From: an uncultured Clostridia bacterium
Lineage (GTDB): Bacteria > Bacillota > Clostridia > Christensenellales > DTU072
Direction: 5' to 3'
Assembly: GCA_934274515.1 (NCBI GenBank)
Contig: CAKQTC010000003.1
Coordinates: forward strand, 62,001 to 126,000
DNA length: 64,000 nucleotides
The notes under the pieces are model-generated. The model had not been told where the DNA came from, ran no database searches, and worked only from the letters and a program-made list of their open reading frames with translations. How positions within the stretch are numbered: position 1 is the first letter of the stretch; every line of letters begins with the position of its first letter. Positions 53,160-61,957 of this stretch are shown here, one piece after another. Made by a program: the position numbers and the translations under genes.

Positions 53160-55507
53160 TTTCCGAGAAGACGATAAGAACGCTCGAGTACGAAAAAATA
53201 ATGCAGAAAGTCGCTTTATTTGCGTCTAGCAGACCTGCGAAAGAAGCGATACTTTCGATGCGCCCGTTTGCCGAGCGCGAACAAGTCGAGAGAGAACTCG
53301 AAAAAACTGCCGAAGCGGATAAAATACTTTTTGAATACGCCGTTAATCCGTCGCTTAATTTCGACGATATAACGGGAGCGTTAGACAGTGCGGAAGTGCT
53401 TAGCATGCTTACTATGGGCGATTTACTTAAAATAGCAAGAGTTTTGCGTGTTTCCGCTGCGCTAAGTTCGCAAATTCAGGGTGTTCCCGACGATACGATT
53501 AAAGTTTTGAAGACGCTTGCAAAGACGATTTTTACCGATAAAAAATTATCCGACGACATAGATAAGGCTATTTTGAGCGAAAACGAGATGAGCGACAATG
53601 CGTCGCCCGAACTAAGAAGTATTCGTACGCGGATAAAGCGTATAGGCGAAAATATCAAGATTAAACTTAACAGTTACGTCACGAGTTCCGCTTATTCTAA
53701 ATATATCCAAGACAATATCGTTACGGTAAGGGGCGATAGATACGTTATTCCGCTCAAAGCCGAGTATAAAGGAATGATACCCGGGCTTATTCACGACCAA
53801 AGTTCGTCCGGGGCGACGCTTTACGTGGAGCCGTTTGCCATCGTCGAAATGAATAATGATCTTAAAGAGCAACTTATCGAAGAAGAACGAGAAATCGAAC
53901 GCATTTTGCGCGATTTTACGTTTAGAGTTAGCGGAGAAGTCGGGCTATTGAGGTACACGTTAGGCGTTATCGTAGAACTCGATACGATTTTTGCGAGAGC
54001 ATATTACGGCAACTCGATAAAAGGGGTAAAACCTATTTTTTCAAAAGACAACGCGATAGAGATAAGAAAGGGCAGACATCCGCTTATTCCTGCGGAGAAA
54101 GTGGTAGCAAACGACGTTCGCGTCGGGCGAGAGTTCGATATGTTACTTATTACAGGACCGAACACGGGAGGTAAGACCGTTTGTCTTAAACTTATCGGAA
54201 TAATCGAACTGCTCGGAATGAGCGGGATTTTCGTGCCTGCACTTTATGCCGAACTTGCTTGTCCGGACAATATTTTTTGCGACATAGGGGACGAACAAAG
54301 CATAGAACAAAACCTAAGTACGTTTTCTTCGCATATGACGAACACGGTTGCGATACTTAACGACGCGACGAAGGACAGTTTGATTTTGCTTGACGAACTC
54401 GGTGCGGGAACCGATCCGACGGAGGGTGCGGCGCTTGCGCTCGGAATAGCGGATTATATATTGAATTTAGGCGCAAAATCGGTTATTACTACACATTATA
54501 ACGAGTTTAAGGAGTATGCGGTTGTTACCGACAGGGTAATGAATGCGTCTATGGATTTTAACCCGACGACATATTCTCCTACTTATAAACTTATAATAGG
54601 TACGCCCGGCGCGTCGAACGCACTGCTTATTGCCGAAAAACTCGGGTTAAAAAAAGAAATACTCGAAAAAGCGAAAGAAGGTATAAGCAATAGAAAGTTT
54701 GACTTTGAAAACGTTTTGTCCGCGCTCGAAAAGGCGCGCAGAGAAGCGGAAGTCAATTTGGAAGAGAGCGAAAAAGTCAAAGCCGACGCAGACAAAATCA
54801 AAGCGGAAGCGGAAAAAGAAAGAGACAAATTGTTTTTGCAACGGGAAAAACTTAATACCGGCGTAAAGCGCGAAACAAAGCGTTTAGTCGAAGAGGCAAT
54901 GACTGAAGCAAACGAAATAATAGACAAAATGCGCGCTTTGCTCGATAATCCGACGGAATCGGACGTATTTGCGGCACGTGCGCTTAGAAAATCGCTAAAA
55001 AAATTCGTCATTGCCGAAGATAACGAGTTCAAAAATTTCGGAGAAGAAACCGACGGGGACATAGTTGTCGGCGACAGGGTTCTTGTAAAAAGTCTAAACG
55101 GCGAAGGGGAAGTTTTGGCGGTTAATCCTATTAAAGGCGAAGCGAAAGTTAAACTCGGAAAAATTACTTGCAATTCAAAACTAACCGATTTAGTCAGGTT
55201 AAAACCCGAAGAAAAAAAGCATAAAGAAACACCGACAAGCAAAAAAGTGCTTTATAACGAACAAGTATCGCCTGAGATTAACCTTATCGGGAAGACTGCG
55301 CTCGAAGGGGAACAGGCTTTACAGGAATATCTCGATAAAGCAAGTCGCGTCGGGCTTCACGAAGTACGCATAATACATGGTTACGGCGAAGGCGTTTTGA
55401 AGAATATGGTGAAAAACTATCTGAAAACGCGCAAAGAAATCGAATCGTTTCGACCTGGCGAGTACGGGGAAGGCGGCAGGGGGGTAACCGTTGCGTATTT
55501 TAAGTGA
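53156..55507 (+). CDS. mutS2: MutS2 (Smr-domain ATPase)
   Basis: MutS2 is a MutS-like ATPase without the mismatch-recognition domain; in Bacillus it acts on collided ribosomes, and elsewhere it is tied to limiting recombination. The 783 residues show the clamp and lever region (1-300), Walker A G-P-N-T-G-G-K-T at about residue 335, D-E-L-G-A-G-T-D-P walker B/signature near 415, a long Ala/Glu/Lys coiled coil (about 515-620), and a C-terminal Smr nuclease-type domain (about 700-783) with H-G-Y-G-E-G. It starts at the ATGA overlap with the U32 gene and overlaps the next gene by 17 bases. Confidence 0.96.
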   Translation: MISEKTIRTLEYEKIMQKVALFASSRPAKEAILSMRPFAEREQVERELEKTAEADKILFEYAVNPSLNFDDITGALDSAEVLSMLTMGDLLKIARVLRVSAALSSQIQGVPDDTIKVLKTLAKTIFTDKKLSDDIDKAILSENEMSDNASPELRSIRTRIKRIGENIKIKLNSYVTSSAYSKYIQDNIVTVRGDRYVIPLKAEYKGMIPGLIHDQSSSGATLYVEPFAIVEMNNDLKEQLIEEEREIERILRDFTFRVSGEVGLLRYTLGVIVELDTIFARAYYGNSIKGVKPIFSKDNAIEIRKGRHPLIPAEKVVANDVRVGREFDMLLITGPNTGGKTVCLKLIGIIELLGMSGIFVPALYAELACPDNIFCDIGDEQSIEQNLSTFSSHMTNTVAILNDATKDSLILLDELGAGTDPTEGAALALGIADYILNLGAKSVITTHYNEFKEYAVVTDRVMNASMDFNPTTYSPTYKLIIGTPGASNALLIAEKLGLKKEILEKAKEGISNRKFDFENVLSALEKARREAEVNLEESEKVKADADKIKAEAEKERDKLFLQREKLNTGVKRETKRLVEEAMTEANEIIDKMRALLDNPTESDVFAARALRKSLKKFVIAEDNEFKNFGEETDGDIVVGDRVLVKSLNGEGEVLAVNPIKGEAKVKLGKITCNSKLTDLVRLKPEEKKHKETPTSKKVLYNEQVSPEINLIGKTALEGEQALQEYLDKASRVGLHEVRIIHGYGEGVLKNMVKNYLKTRKEIESFRPGEYGEGGRGVTVAYFK

Positions 55508-55988
55508 TTATCGCATAGAATACACTTTTGCGCGGAATAAAACCGCATATAAATGCTTGGCTACGATTTCTTCCGTACTGCGCGTGTCGTGTATAGGGTT
55601 AATTTTTCCGTCTATATTCGTCACGGCTTTTTTCGCTTTCGGAGCGGTCGGATGTTTGATTGCGTCGATTTTGTGCGATTATGTTGCGAAAAAATGTGTA
55701 TTTACATTGCGAATAGCCTGTTGCGGCGACGTTTTTTCAATAAATAAAGTTACGATTGACGGAGAGGAAAAAGAAATATTTTCGTGTTTGAACAATGAAA
55801 TCGACGAATTGGAGTATCGCTGTGACGGCAAGAATTTTTACGGAGAAGATTTTTCGTCGCAAAACAAAACAAATGGTTGCGAAAATCTTGCGATAACGGC
55901 GAAAAACAGAAAAATACTTATTTCTGCGGACGCATATACTTATGCAATCGTAGCGGAGAGGAGAAAAAATGGCGATATATCTAGATAA
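55491..55988 (+). CDS. Unknown small membrane protein with two transmembrane helices
   Basis: This 165-residue protein starts at TTG 55491, six or seven bases after a very G-rich ribosome site (about 55478-55484), inside the 3' end of mutS2. Residues about 20-65 form a helical hairpin of two hydrophobic segments (around S-C-I-G-L-I-F-P and F-A-F-G-A-V-G-C-L-I). A soluble domain of about 100 residues with several cysteines follows (C-C-G-D, S-C-L-N, Y-R-C-D, G-C-E-N) and ends with A-Y-T-Y-A-I. I do not recognise the family. Its 3' end overlaps the cysteine desulfurase by 20 bases, so it is tightly locked into the operon. A role with sulfur transfer or translation quality control is only a guess from neighbours. 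Confidence 0.78.
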   Translation: MRILSDYRIEYTFARNKTAYKCLATISSVLRVSCIGLIFPSIFVTAFFAFGAVGCLIASILCDYVAKKCVFTLRIACCGDVFSINKVTIDGEEKEIFSCLNNEIDELEYRCDGKNFYGEDFSSQNKTNGCENLAITAKNRKILISADAYTYAIVAERRKNGDISR

Positions 55989-57096
55989 TGCAGGGACAAC
56001 TAGGGTTTTGCCCGATGTAATGAATATTTACGCAAAATATCAAACGGAAAACTTTTATAATCCGTCTGCGCCATACCACCCGTCGCTTGTTTTGTCACGA
56101 GAAATTAAGGATACGCGAGAGCAAATTCTCAAAAATCTTAAAGGCAACGGAAAGTTTATTTTTACTTCAAGCGGATCAGAAAGCGACAATCTTGCGCTTT
56201 TTGGCACGAAAAAAAGCAAAAATTCGCGCATAATCGTTTCGGAAAGCGAACACCCTGCCGTATATAATGCTGCGCAAGAACTTAAACAACGCGGATACGA
56301 CGTCGTATTTTGTAAAGTTGACGAAACGGGGCGAGTTATCGAAGACGAATTTGTATCCGTAATGAACGAAAACGTTTCGCTCGTGTCGATAATGCATGTC
56401 AATAATGAAACGGGTTGCGTAAACGATATAAAAAAACTTTGTGCAATCGCAAAAAAAATAAACCCGGAAGTTATTTTTCACTCGGACGGTGTACAGGCGG
56501 TAGGAAAAATTAAAGTAGATTTGAGCGATTTGAATGTAGACGCGTATACGGTTAGCGGACATAAAATTCACGGACTGAAAGGAGTTGCCGGGCTCTATAT
56601 AAAGGAAGGGATAAACGTTCGCCCGTTAATTTACGGCGGCGGACAGGAATTCGGCGTACGTTCTTCAACCGAAAACGTCGGCGGCATAGTTTCGTTCGGG
56701 TACGCGGTAGAAGAAGCGATAAAACGCGAAAGAAAAAACCGAGAAACCATACTTGCTTTAAGGGACGACCTAGCGGAATTTATGTTAAAAGAGGGGTTTA
56801 AGGTAATCACGTCAATAGAGCAATCGCCGTATATTTTGTGCGCCGCAATGCCCAAAGTAAGGGGAGAAGTAATGCTGCATTCTCTTGAAAAATACGATAT
56901 TTATATTGGAACCGGTAGTGCGTGTTCTAGCAAGAAAAACCATAAAAAACTTCCTTCGATGCTAAAACTTACGCCCGAATACGAAAATGGTATAATTCGG
57001 ATAAGTTTCTCGTCTTTTACGGCAAAAAACGACATCGACTATTTCAAAGAATGCATTAAAAAAGAATACATTGCATTAAAAAAATATATAAATTAG
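55969..57096 (+). CDS. Cysteine desulfurase (NifS/IscS-like), probable sulfur donor for ThiI
   Basis: This pyridoxal-phosphate enzyme takes sulfur from cysteine to form an enzyme persulfide. Visible marks in 375 residues are Y-L-D-N-A-G-T-T at the start, S-G-S-E-S-D-N near residue 68, H-V-N-N-E-T-G, the PLP lysine Lys199 in S-G-H-K-I-H-G, and the active cysteine Cys319 in G-S-A-C-S-S-K. The short loop around Cys319 fits the group I NifS/IscS type. It lies 30 bases before thiI, the same arrangement as the Bacillus nifZ-thiI pair used for 4-thiouridine in tRNA, so dedicated sulfur supply to ThiI is the likely role rather than bulk Fe-S assembly. Confidence 0.92.
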   Translation: MAIYLDNAGTTRVLPDVMNIYAKYQTENFYNPSAPYHPSLVLSREIKDTREQILKNLKGNGKFIFTSSGSESDNLALFGTKKSKNSRIIVSESEHPAVYNAAQELKQRGYDVVFCKVDETGRVIEDEFVSVMNENVSLVSIMHVNNETGCVNDIKKLCAIAKKINPEVIFHSDGVQAVGKIKVDLSDLNVDAYTVSGHKIHGLKGVAGLYIKEGINVRPLIYGGGQEFGVRSSTENVGGIVSFGYAVEEAIKRERKNRETILALRDDLAEFMLKEGFKVITSIEQSPYILCAAMPKVRGEVMLHSLEKYDIYIGTGSACSSKKNHKKLPSMLKLTPEYENGIIRISFSSFTAKNDIDYFKECIKKEYIALKKYIN

Positions 57097-57126
57097 AATA
57101 AAAATAGATAAATGAAAGAGGTGAAT

Positions 57127-58290
57127 ATGGAAAAAACCATACTTATTCGCATAGGTGAAATATTCTTAAAAGGAAACAATAAAGGCTTTTTTATCGCTAC
57201 GCTTAAACGTAATGTTTCGCACGCGCTTAAAGGTATAGATTGTGCGGTTGTTTCGGCGCAAAACCGTATGTACGTCGAGAAGTATTCGGATGAGGACGAA
57301 AGCGAAATCATCGCAAGACTTAAATGTGTCTTCGGTATTTATAGTATAAGTCCTGCGGTTAAAGTGCGCACCGATTTGGCATTAATAAGCGAAAAATGTT
57401 CCGAACTTTTTCCGAAAGAAGGGAAATTTCGGGTTACGGTTAATCGTGCGGACAAAAGATTGCCGCTTACGTCTATGGAAATCGCGCGCGAAATAGGCGG
57501 AGATATGCTTGACCGTTCGCCGGCACTCACTGTCGATTTGTTTAAGTATGATTTTGAAGTAAACGTAGACATCCGAGAAAACGGTGTGACGTATATTTAT
57601 TACGACAAAATAGTTTGTCGCGGCGGCTTGCCGGTCGGGTGCAGCGGTAACGGTATGTTATTGTTGAGCGGAGGAATCGACAGCCCGGTGGCAGGTTACA
57701 CGATGGCGAAGCGCGGTCTTAAACTTTATGCCGTGCATTATCATAGTTTTCCTTATACGAGCGAACAGGCAAAGGAAAAAGTCGTCGAACTTGCGAGAGA
57801 AATTTCGTCTTTTTGCGGAGAAATAACACTGTTTGTGGTGCCTTTTACAGAAATTCAATATGCTATAAAAGAAAATTGTCCGATTGAATATATGATTACG
57901 ATGATGCGGCGATTTATGATGAAAATTGCAGAGCGGCTCGCGATTAAGTCGGGTTGCGGTGCGCTTATAACGGGTGAAAGTCTCGGACAGGTCGCAAGCC
58001 AAACGATGGAGAGCATAACCGTGACAAACAGCGTCGTAAAAATGCCTGTTTTCCGTCCGCTCATTGGGTTTGATAAAGAAGATATTATCAATATTTCGCG
58101 AGATATAGGTACTTTTGAAACGAGTATTTTGCCTTTTGAGGACTGTTGTACCGTATTTTTGCCTAAAAATCCTGTCATAAGACCAAGCATAGACAAGGCT
58201 GTCGAGTACGAGCAAAACCTTGACTGCGAAAGTCTTATCGAAGACGCTTTGTCGCGAGTAGAAACTATAATTTGCAATCGCAAGAAATAA
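57127..58290 (+). CDS. thiI: ThiI, tRNA 4-thiouridine synthase
   Basis: ThiI adenylates U8 of tRNA and transfers sulfur to make 4-thiouridine. I chose ATG 57127 because AGAGGTG stands at 57117-57123; ATG 57112 has no ribosome site. The 387-residue protein has the N-terminal ferredoxin-like region, a THUMP domain (about residues 55-160), and an ATP PP-loop L-L-S-G-G-I-D-S-P-V near residue 178. It ends without a rhodanese domain, as in Bacillus, with a C-C-T-V-F-L-P region near residue 340 that holds the candidate catalytic cysteine. Sulfur probably comes from the desulfurase just upstream. The last 26 bases overlap the convergent penicillin-binding protein gene. Confidence 0.95.
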   Translation: MEKTILIRIGEIFLKGNNKGFFIATLKRNVSHALKGIDCAVVSAQNRMYVEKYSDEDESEIIARLKCVFGIYSISPAVKVRTDLALISEKCSELFPKEGKFRVTVNRADKRLPLTSMEIAREIGGDMLDRSPALTVDLFKYDFEVNVDIRENGVTYIYYDKIVCRGGLPVGCSGNGMLLLSGGIDSPVAGYTMAKRGLKLYAVHYHSFPYTSEQAKEKVVELAREISSFCGEITLFVVPFTEIQYAIKENCPIEYMITMMRRFMMKIAERLAIKSGCGALITGESLGQVASQTMESITVTNSVVKMPVFRPLIGFDKEDIINISRDIGTFETSILPFEDCCTVFLPKNPVIRPSIDKAVEYEQNLDCESLIEDALSRVETIICNRKK

Positions 58291-60511
58291 TCGGCGTGTC
58301 CTTAACCATGGCGTACCCTAGCGGTTCGCCGTTAAAACGGACGAGAAGCCTATAAGAGTATACTGCGTTTTTGTTGTCGCTTTCTAGCGTAAAAACGCCG
58401 TTTTCCTTTATTAAATATTCTTGTTTAATTCCGCCGAATAAATCGTATTCTTCGAGAACGTAGTCGAACGGTTCTTGTGCGGATATTTCTATTATTCGCT
58501 CGTTTTCATTAGTTTTAACGTTAAAATACACGTTGTTTACGTCAAAATAGGGCGATTTGTTTTTAGGGCAACATTTTGCAGAAACTAAAATTTTTTCACG
58601 AAAAACGTTGGGGGTGAAGTTGTTGCATAAATATAATTCGTGGTCGTTTTCTGTCGCGAATTTATCGATTTCAACTTGAAAAACGCTGTCCGGAACGGTA
58701 AACTCTTTTTCTTTCGGGGAGGGCAAGAGAGAAAATATTTTTCTTGCCAAAAGTGTGGGATACGCTCCGCCGGTGGTCGACATTCCTGATTTTTCGGTAT
58801 TTTCGACGTCGCCGTACCATACGGCAAGGGTGTTTTCCGTAGTAAAAGCGATGCTCCAAGCGTCTTTGTTGAATTCGCTGTTTTTTGCGTTTTGTGCAGT
58901 GCCGGTTTTTGCCGCTATTTCGTACGGGAATCCGTTTAATTTCGATGCAGTGCCGCTTTTTATCGCTTCGCATAAAATGTCGGTCGTTAAATATGCGACA
59001 GAATCGGACATAACTCGTGTATAACTTTCATCGTTTTTGTATAAAACATTGCCGTTTTCGTCAAGTATTTTTCTTATGAACGTGTTTTTTCGTCTTATAC
59101 CGCCGTTTGCAAAACACATATACGCTTCGGTTAACTCGGGCATTGTTACGCCGTTTGTCAAGCCGCCGAGAGCAGCAGCCGTCCCGTCGCTTTCGGATAA
59201 GGGCAAACCACAGTTTTCGGCAAATTTTTTCGCTCTGTCCGCGCCGAGTTCTTCAAAAAGTTTCACCGCGACGGTATTGACAGACTTTTTTAATGCGGTT
59301 TCGGCGGTTATCCAACCGTTGTATGTGTTGCCGTAGTTTTTAGGCGAGTAGCCGTTTATATTGATTTTTTCGTCTAAAAGCGGAGAAGCAGGTGAAATTA
59401 AGCCGTATTCGAACGCCGGAGCGTACACCAGAACGGATTTAATCGTGGACGCGGGTTGCCTGCGGAATGAAAAAATATCTCTTTCGGGCGCGCCATAGTA
59501 AGCGACGATTCCGCCGTTTGAGTTGTCGCATAAAAGGGCAGAAGATTCCGCGGTTAAGCCGTATTTGTTTACTGAAGCGTAGTCTTTTGAACGGACGGAA
59601 GAAAAAAGCGCGGCTTGTTTTTCATCGGAATAATAAGTGTAAATGCGATATTTCGAGCAAATAAGTTGTTTTTCGCTTATATTTAGAATATTTGCGGCTT
59701 CGTTAAGCGCGTTGTTGTAATAAGGGACGCTTATTGTATCGTCGAATACGTTTTCGGGATACGCGTACGTCTCTTTTAAGGAATAAGTATACGTAGAGTT
59801 GTCGAGATACCCTTGTTTATTCATAAGTGCAAGCACGATATTACGCCTTTCGACTGCTTTGCTCGGATGGTTTTTCGGAGAATATTTTGACGGGTTTTTT
59901 ACTATGCCTGCAAGGGTTGCGCCTTCGCTTGCAGATAATTCGGACGCGGATTTTCCGAAATAATTTTTTGCCGCGCTATCGATACCGTAAATGCCGCCGC
60001 CGAAGTATATCGCGTTAAGATACATTTCGAGTATCTGCTCTTTGGAAAAATTTCTTTCGATAAGCCTTGCAAGCCGAATTTCCTTAATTTTTCTGCGTAT
60101 GGTTTTTTCGTTACTTAATTGCGTGTTTTTTGCAAGTTGCTGCGTGATGGTCGAACCTCCTTCTTTAAGGGAACCGCTTTTTAAGTCCTTGACAAACGCG
60201 CCTGCCATTCGATAATAATCGACTCCGTGATGGGTGAAAAAACGCTTGTCCTCCAAGGCGACGAAAGCATTGATTACGTTGGGGGATATATCGCAGAAAG
60301 GAACGTACCGAAACATTTTTTCGTTGGAAACGGCTTTTCCGTCTGCGTCGAACAACTCGATTGCTGCCTTTTGAGATATGAGTGCGTTTTTATCGAGTTT
60401 TGCGGAAAAATAAACAGAAAAGAACATTATTGACGATATAACTATTGCAAAAATCGGAATAATTAATAATACTTTTAATAATTTAGAATACTTTTTCTTC
60501 TTTTTTTTCAT
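58265..60511 (-). CDS. Class A penicillin-binding protein (glycosyltransferase-transpeptidase)
   Basis: This bifunctional peptidoglycan synthase has 748 residues and acts outside the membrane. A Lys-rich start precedes one transmembrane helix (about 11-35). The GT51 glycosyltransferase domain has A-L-E-D-K-R-F-F with catalytic Glu87 and G-G-S-T-I-T-Q-Q-L. The transpeptidase domain has S-T-I-K with Ser355, S-V-N with Ser410, and K-T-G-T with Lys535, so both active sites are complete. The last 130 residues form a small beta-rich tail. No clear ribosome site precedes the ATG. It is read divergently from miaB and convergently into thiI, and probably forms its own transcript. Confidence 0.95.
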   Translation of the reverse strand: MKKKKKKYSKLLKVLLIIPIFAIVISSIMFFSVYFSAKLDKNALISQKAAIELFDADGKAVSNEKMFRYVPFCDISPNVINAFVALEDKRFFTHHGVDYYRMAGAFVKDLKSGSLKEGGSTITQQLAKNTQLSNEKTIRRKIKEIRLARLIERNFSKEQILEMYLNAIYFGGGIYGIDSAAKNYFGKSASELSASEGATLAGIVKNPSKYSPKNHPSKAVERRNIVLALMNKQGYLDNSTYTYSLKETYAYPENVFDDTISVPYYNNALNEAANILNISEKQLICSKYRIYTYYSDEKQAALFSSVRSKDYASVNKYGLTAESSALLCDNSNGGIVAYYGAPERDIFSFRRQPASTIKSVLVYAPAFEYGLISPASPLLDEKININGYSPKNYGNTYNGWITAETALKKSVNTVAVKLFEELGADRAKKFAENCGLPLSESDGTAAALGGLTNGVTMPELTEAYMCFANGGIRRKNTFIRKILDENGNVLYKNDESYTRVMSDSVAYLTTDILCEAIKSGTASKLNGFPYEIAAKTGTAQNAKNSEFNKDAWSIAFTTENTLAVWYGDVENTEKSGMSTTGGAYPTLLARKIFSLLPSPKEKEFTVPDSVFQVEIDKFATENDHELYLCNNFTPNVFREKILVSAKCCPKNKSPYFDVNNVYFNVKTNENERIIEISAQEPFDYVLEEYDLFGGIKQEYLIKENGVFTLESDNKNAVYSYRLLVRFNGEPLGYAMVKDTPIISCDCKL

Positions 60512-60605
60512 TTGAAAATAGTATGGCGCAGTATTCTTTCTTTATTACATGGCAGCGAAAAATTCGATGTAGTTAAGTAGATTTTCTTTCCGTTGTCGGT
60601 TTCGC

Positions 60606-60634
60606 TTGATTAATTCTTCCTTTTAATTTATAAT
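60606..60634 (+). promoter_or_regulatory. miaB promoter, giving an almost leaderless mRNA
   Basis: TTGATT (60606-60611) and consensus TATAAT (60629-60634) are spaced by exactly 17 bases. The predicted start near 60641 is about three bases before the miaB ATG at 60644. The 132-base gap to the divergent penicillin-binding protein gene shows no clear promoter for the minus strand. Confidence 0.85.
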
Positions 60635-60643
60635 ATATAAATT

Positions 60644-61957
60644 ATGGAAAAGAAATATTACATTTTTACTTACGGTTGCCAAATGAACGTTCATGAGTCC
60701 GAGAAGATAGCGGGACTTTTGAGAAAAGCGGGATACGAAGAATGTTCCGAGCTATGGAAATCGGATATAATCGTTTTTAATACTTGTTGCATAAGAGATA
60801 CCGCCGAAAAAAAGATTTTAGGCAATATCGGCGACGTTAAGCATATTAAAAAGGAAAATCCGAATCTAATAGTCGCCGTCGTCGGTTGCATGACGCAACA
60901 AAAAGGCGTTGCGGAATCGCTTAGAAAAAAGTTTCCGTTCGTCAATATAGTTCTCGGAACGAATAATCTGGACGAATTACCGAAATGCGTCGCCGAAATA
61001 GAGAATAAAGTAGTTAAGGCGGAAATATCCGTTCCCACCGACGATAGTCCCGAAATTTGCGAAGATATGCCCGTTTTTCGTACAAGCGGAACGAATGCTT
61101 GGGTGAATATAATGTACGGGTGCAATAATTTTTGCACTTATTGTATAGTTCCGTACGTTAGGGGTAGGGAAAGAAGTCGTTCTCCCGAGTCGATTATCGC
61201 CGAAGTGAAGCAACTTTTATCCGAAGGTTATAAAGAAATAACTTTACTCGGACAAAACGTAGATTCTTACGCGTACGGCGATTACGATTTTTCTTATATT
61301 CTCGAAAACGTAGCAAATCTCGGCGGAAAATATCGTATAAGATTTATGACGTCGCATCCGAAAGATTTTAACGGAAGAGTTATCGATATTATCAAATCTT
61401 CGCCTAATATTTGCAATAATATCCATTTGCCCGTGCAATCGGGAAGCAACCGAATTTTACAGTTAATGAACAGGCGTTATACGAGAGAGCGTTATCTCGA
61501 AATAATCGACGAAATATATTCGAAAATTCCGTCCGTAGGTATAACGAGCGATATTATGGTCGGTTTTCCGACGGAAACAGACGAAGATTTTCGCGATACG
61601 TTGTCGCTTGTCAAACAAGTTCGTTACTCGAACGCGTTTACTTTTGTTTATTCGCCGAGAAACGGAACGATTGCGGCGACGATGGAACAACTTTCCGCAG
61701 ACGTTAAACGCGAAAGGATAAAAGAACTCGTTGCTTTGCAAAACGCGATAAGCGCGGAAAAAAGTCTCGATTATATCGGCAGAACGGAAGAAATTCTTAT
61801 CGAAGACGTCAACCCGAAAAAACGCGGTTCGGTTTGCGGCAGAACGGAGAGCGGAAGGCTCGTTACGTTCCCCGGAGAGCAGGCGGATATCGGGAAATTT
61901 GCAAACGTTAAAATTACCGCGGCAAGATCGTCCGCGCTTTTGGGGGTGTTGGAATAA
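60644..61957 (+). CDS. miaB: MiaB, tRNA 2-methylthio-N6-isopentenyladenosine methylthiotransferase
   Basis: MiaB is a radical SAM enzyme that adds a methylthio group to i6A37 of tRNA. The 437 residues hold the N-terminal cluster domain with cysteines in Y-G-C-Q-M-N (Cys12), N-T-C-C-I-R-D-T and V-G-C-M-T-Q. The radical SAM site C-x3-C-x2-C is at Cys160, Cys164 and Cys167, and a C-terminal TRAM domain closes the protein. Homology begins at the ATG, so the start is sound even though no ribosome site precedes it; the promoter lies only a few bases upstream. The stop overlaps the mutS start (TAATG), the common miaB-mutS order of Clostridia. Confidence 0.97.
   Translation: MEKKYYIFTYGCQMNVHESEKIAGLLRKAGYEECSELWKSDIIVFNTCCIRDTAEKKILGNIGDVKHIKKENPNLIVAVVGCMTQQKGVAESLRKKFPFVNIVLGTNNLDELPKCVAEIENKVVKAEISVPTDDSPEICEDMPVFRTSGTNAWVNIMYGCNNFCTYCIVPYVRGRERSRSPESIIAEVKQLLSEGYKEITLLGQNVDSYAYGDYDFSYILENVANLGGKYRIRFMTSHPKDFNGRVIDIIKSSPNICNNIHLPVQSGSNRILQLMNRRYTRERYLEIIDEIYSKIPSVGITSDIMVGFPTETDEDFRDTLSLVKQVRYSNAFTFVYSPRNGTIAATMEQLSADVKRERIKELVALQNAISAEKSLDYIGRTEEILIEDVNPKKRGSVCGRTESGRLVTFPGEQADIGKFANVKITAARSSALLGVLE

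Noticed and set aside
53156..55507. Second mismatch-repair MutS
   Set aside because: It lacks the F-x-E mismatch-binding domain and has a C-terminal Smr domain, so it is MutS2; true MutS is at 61957.
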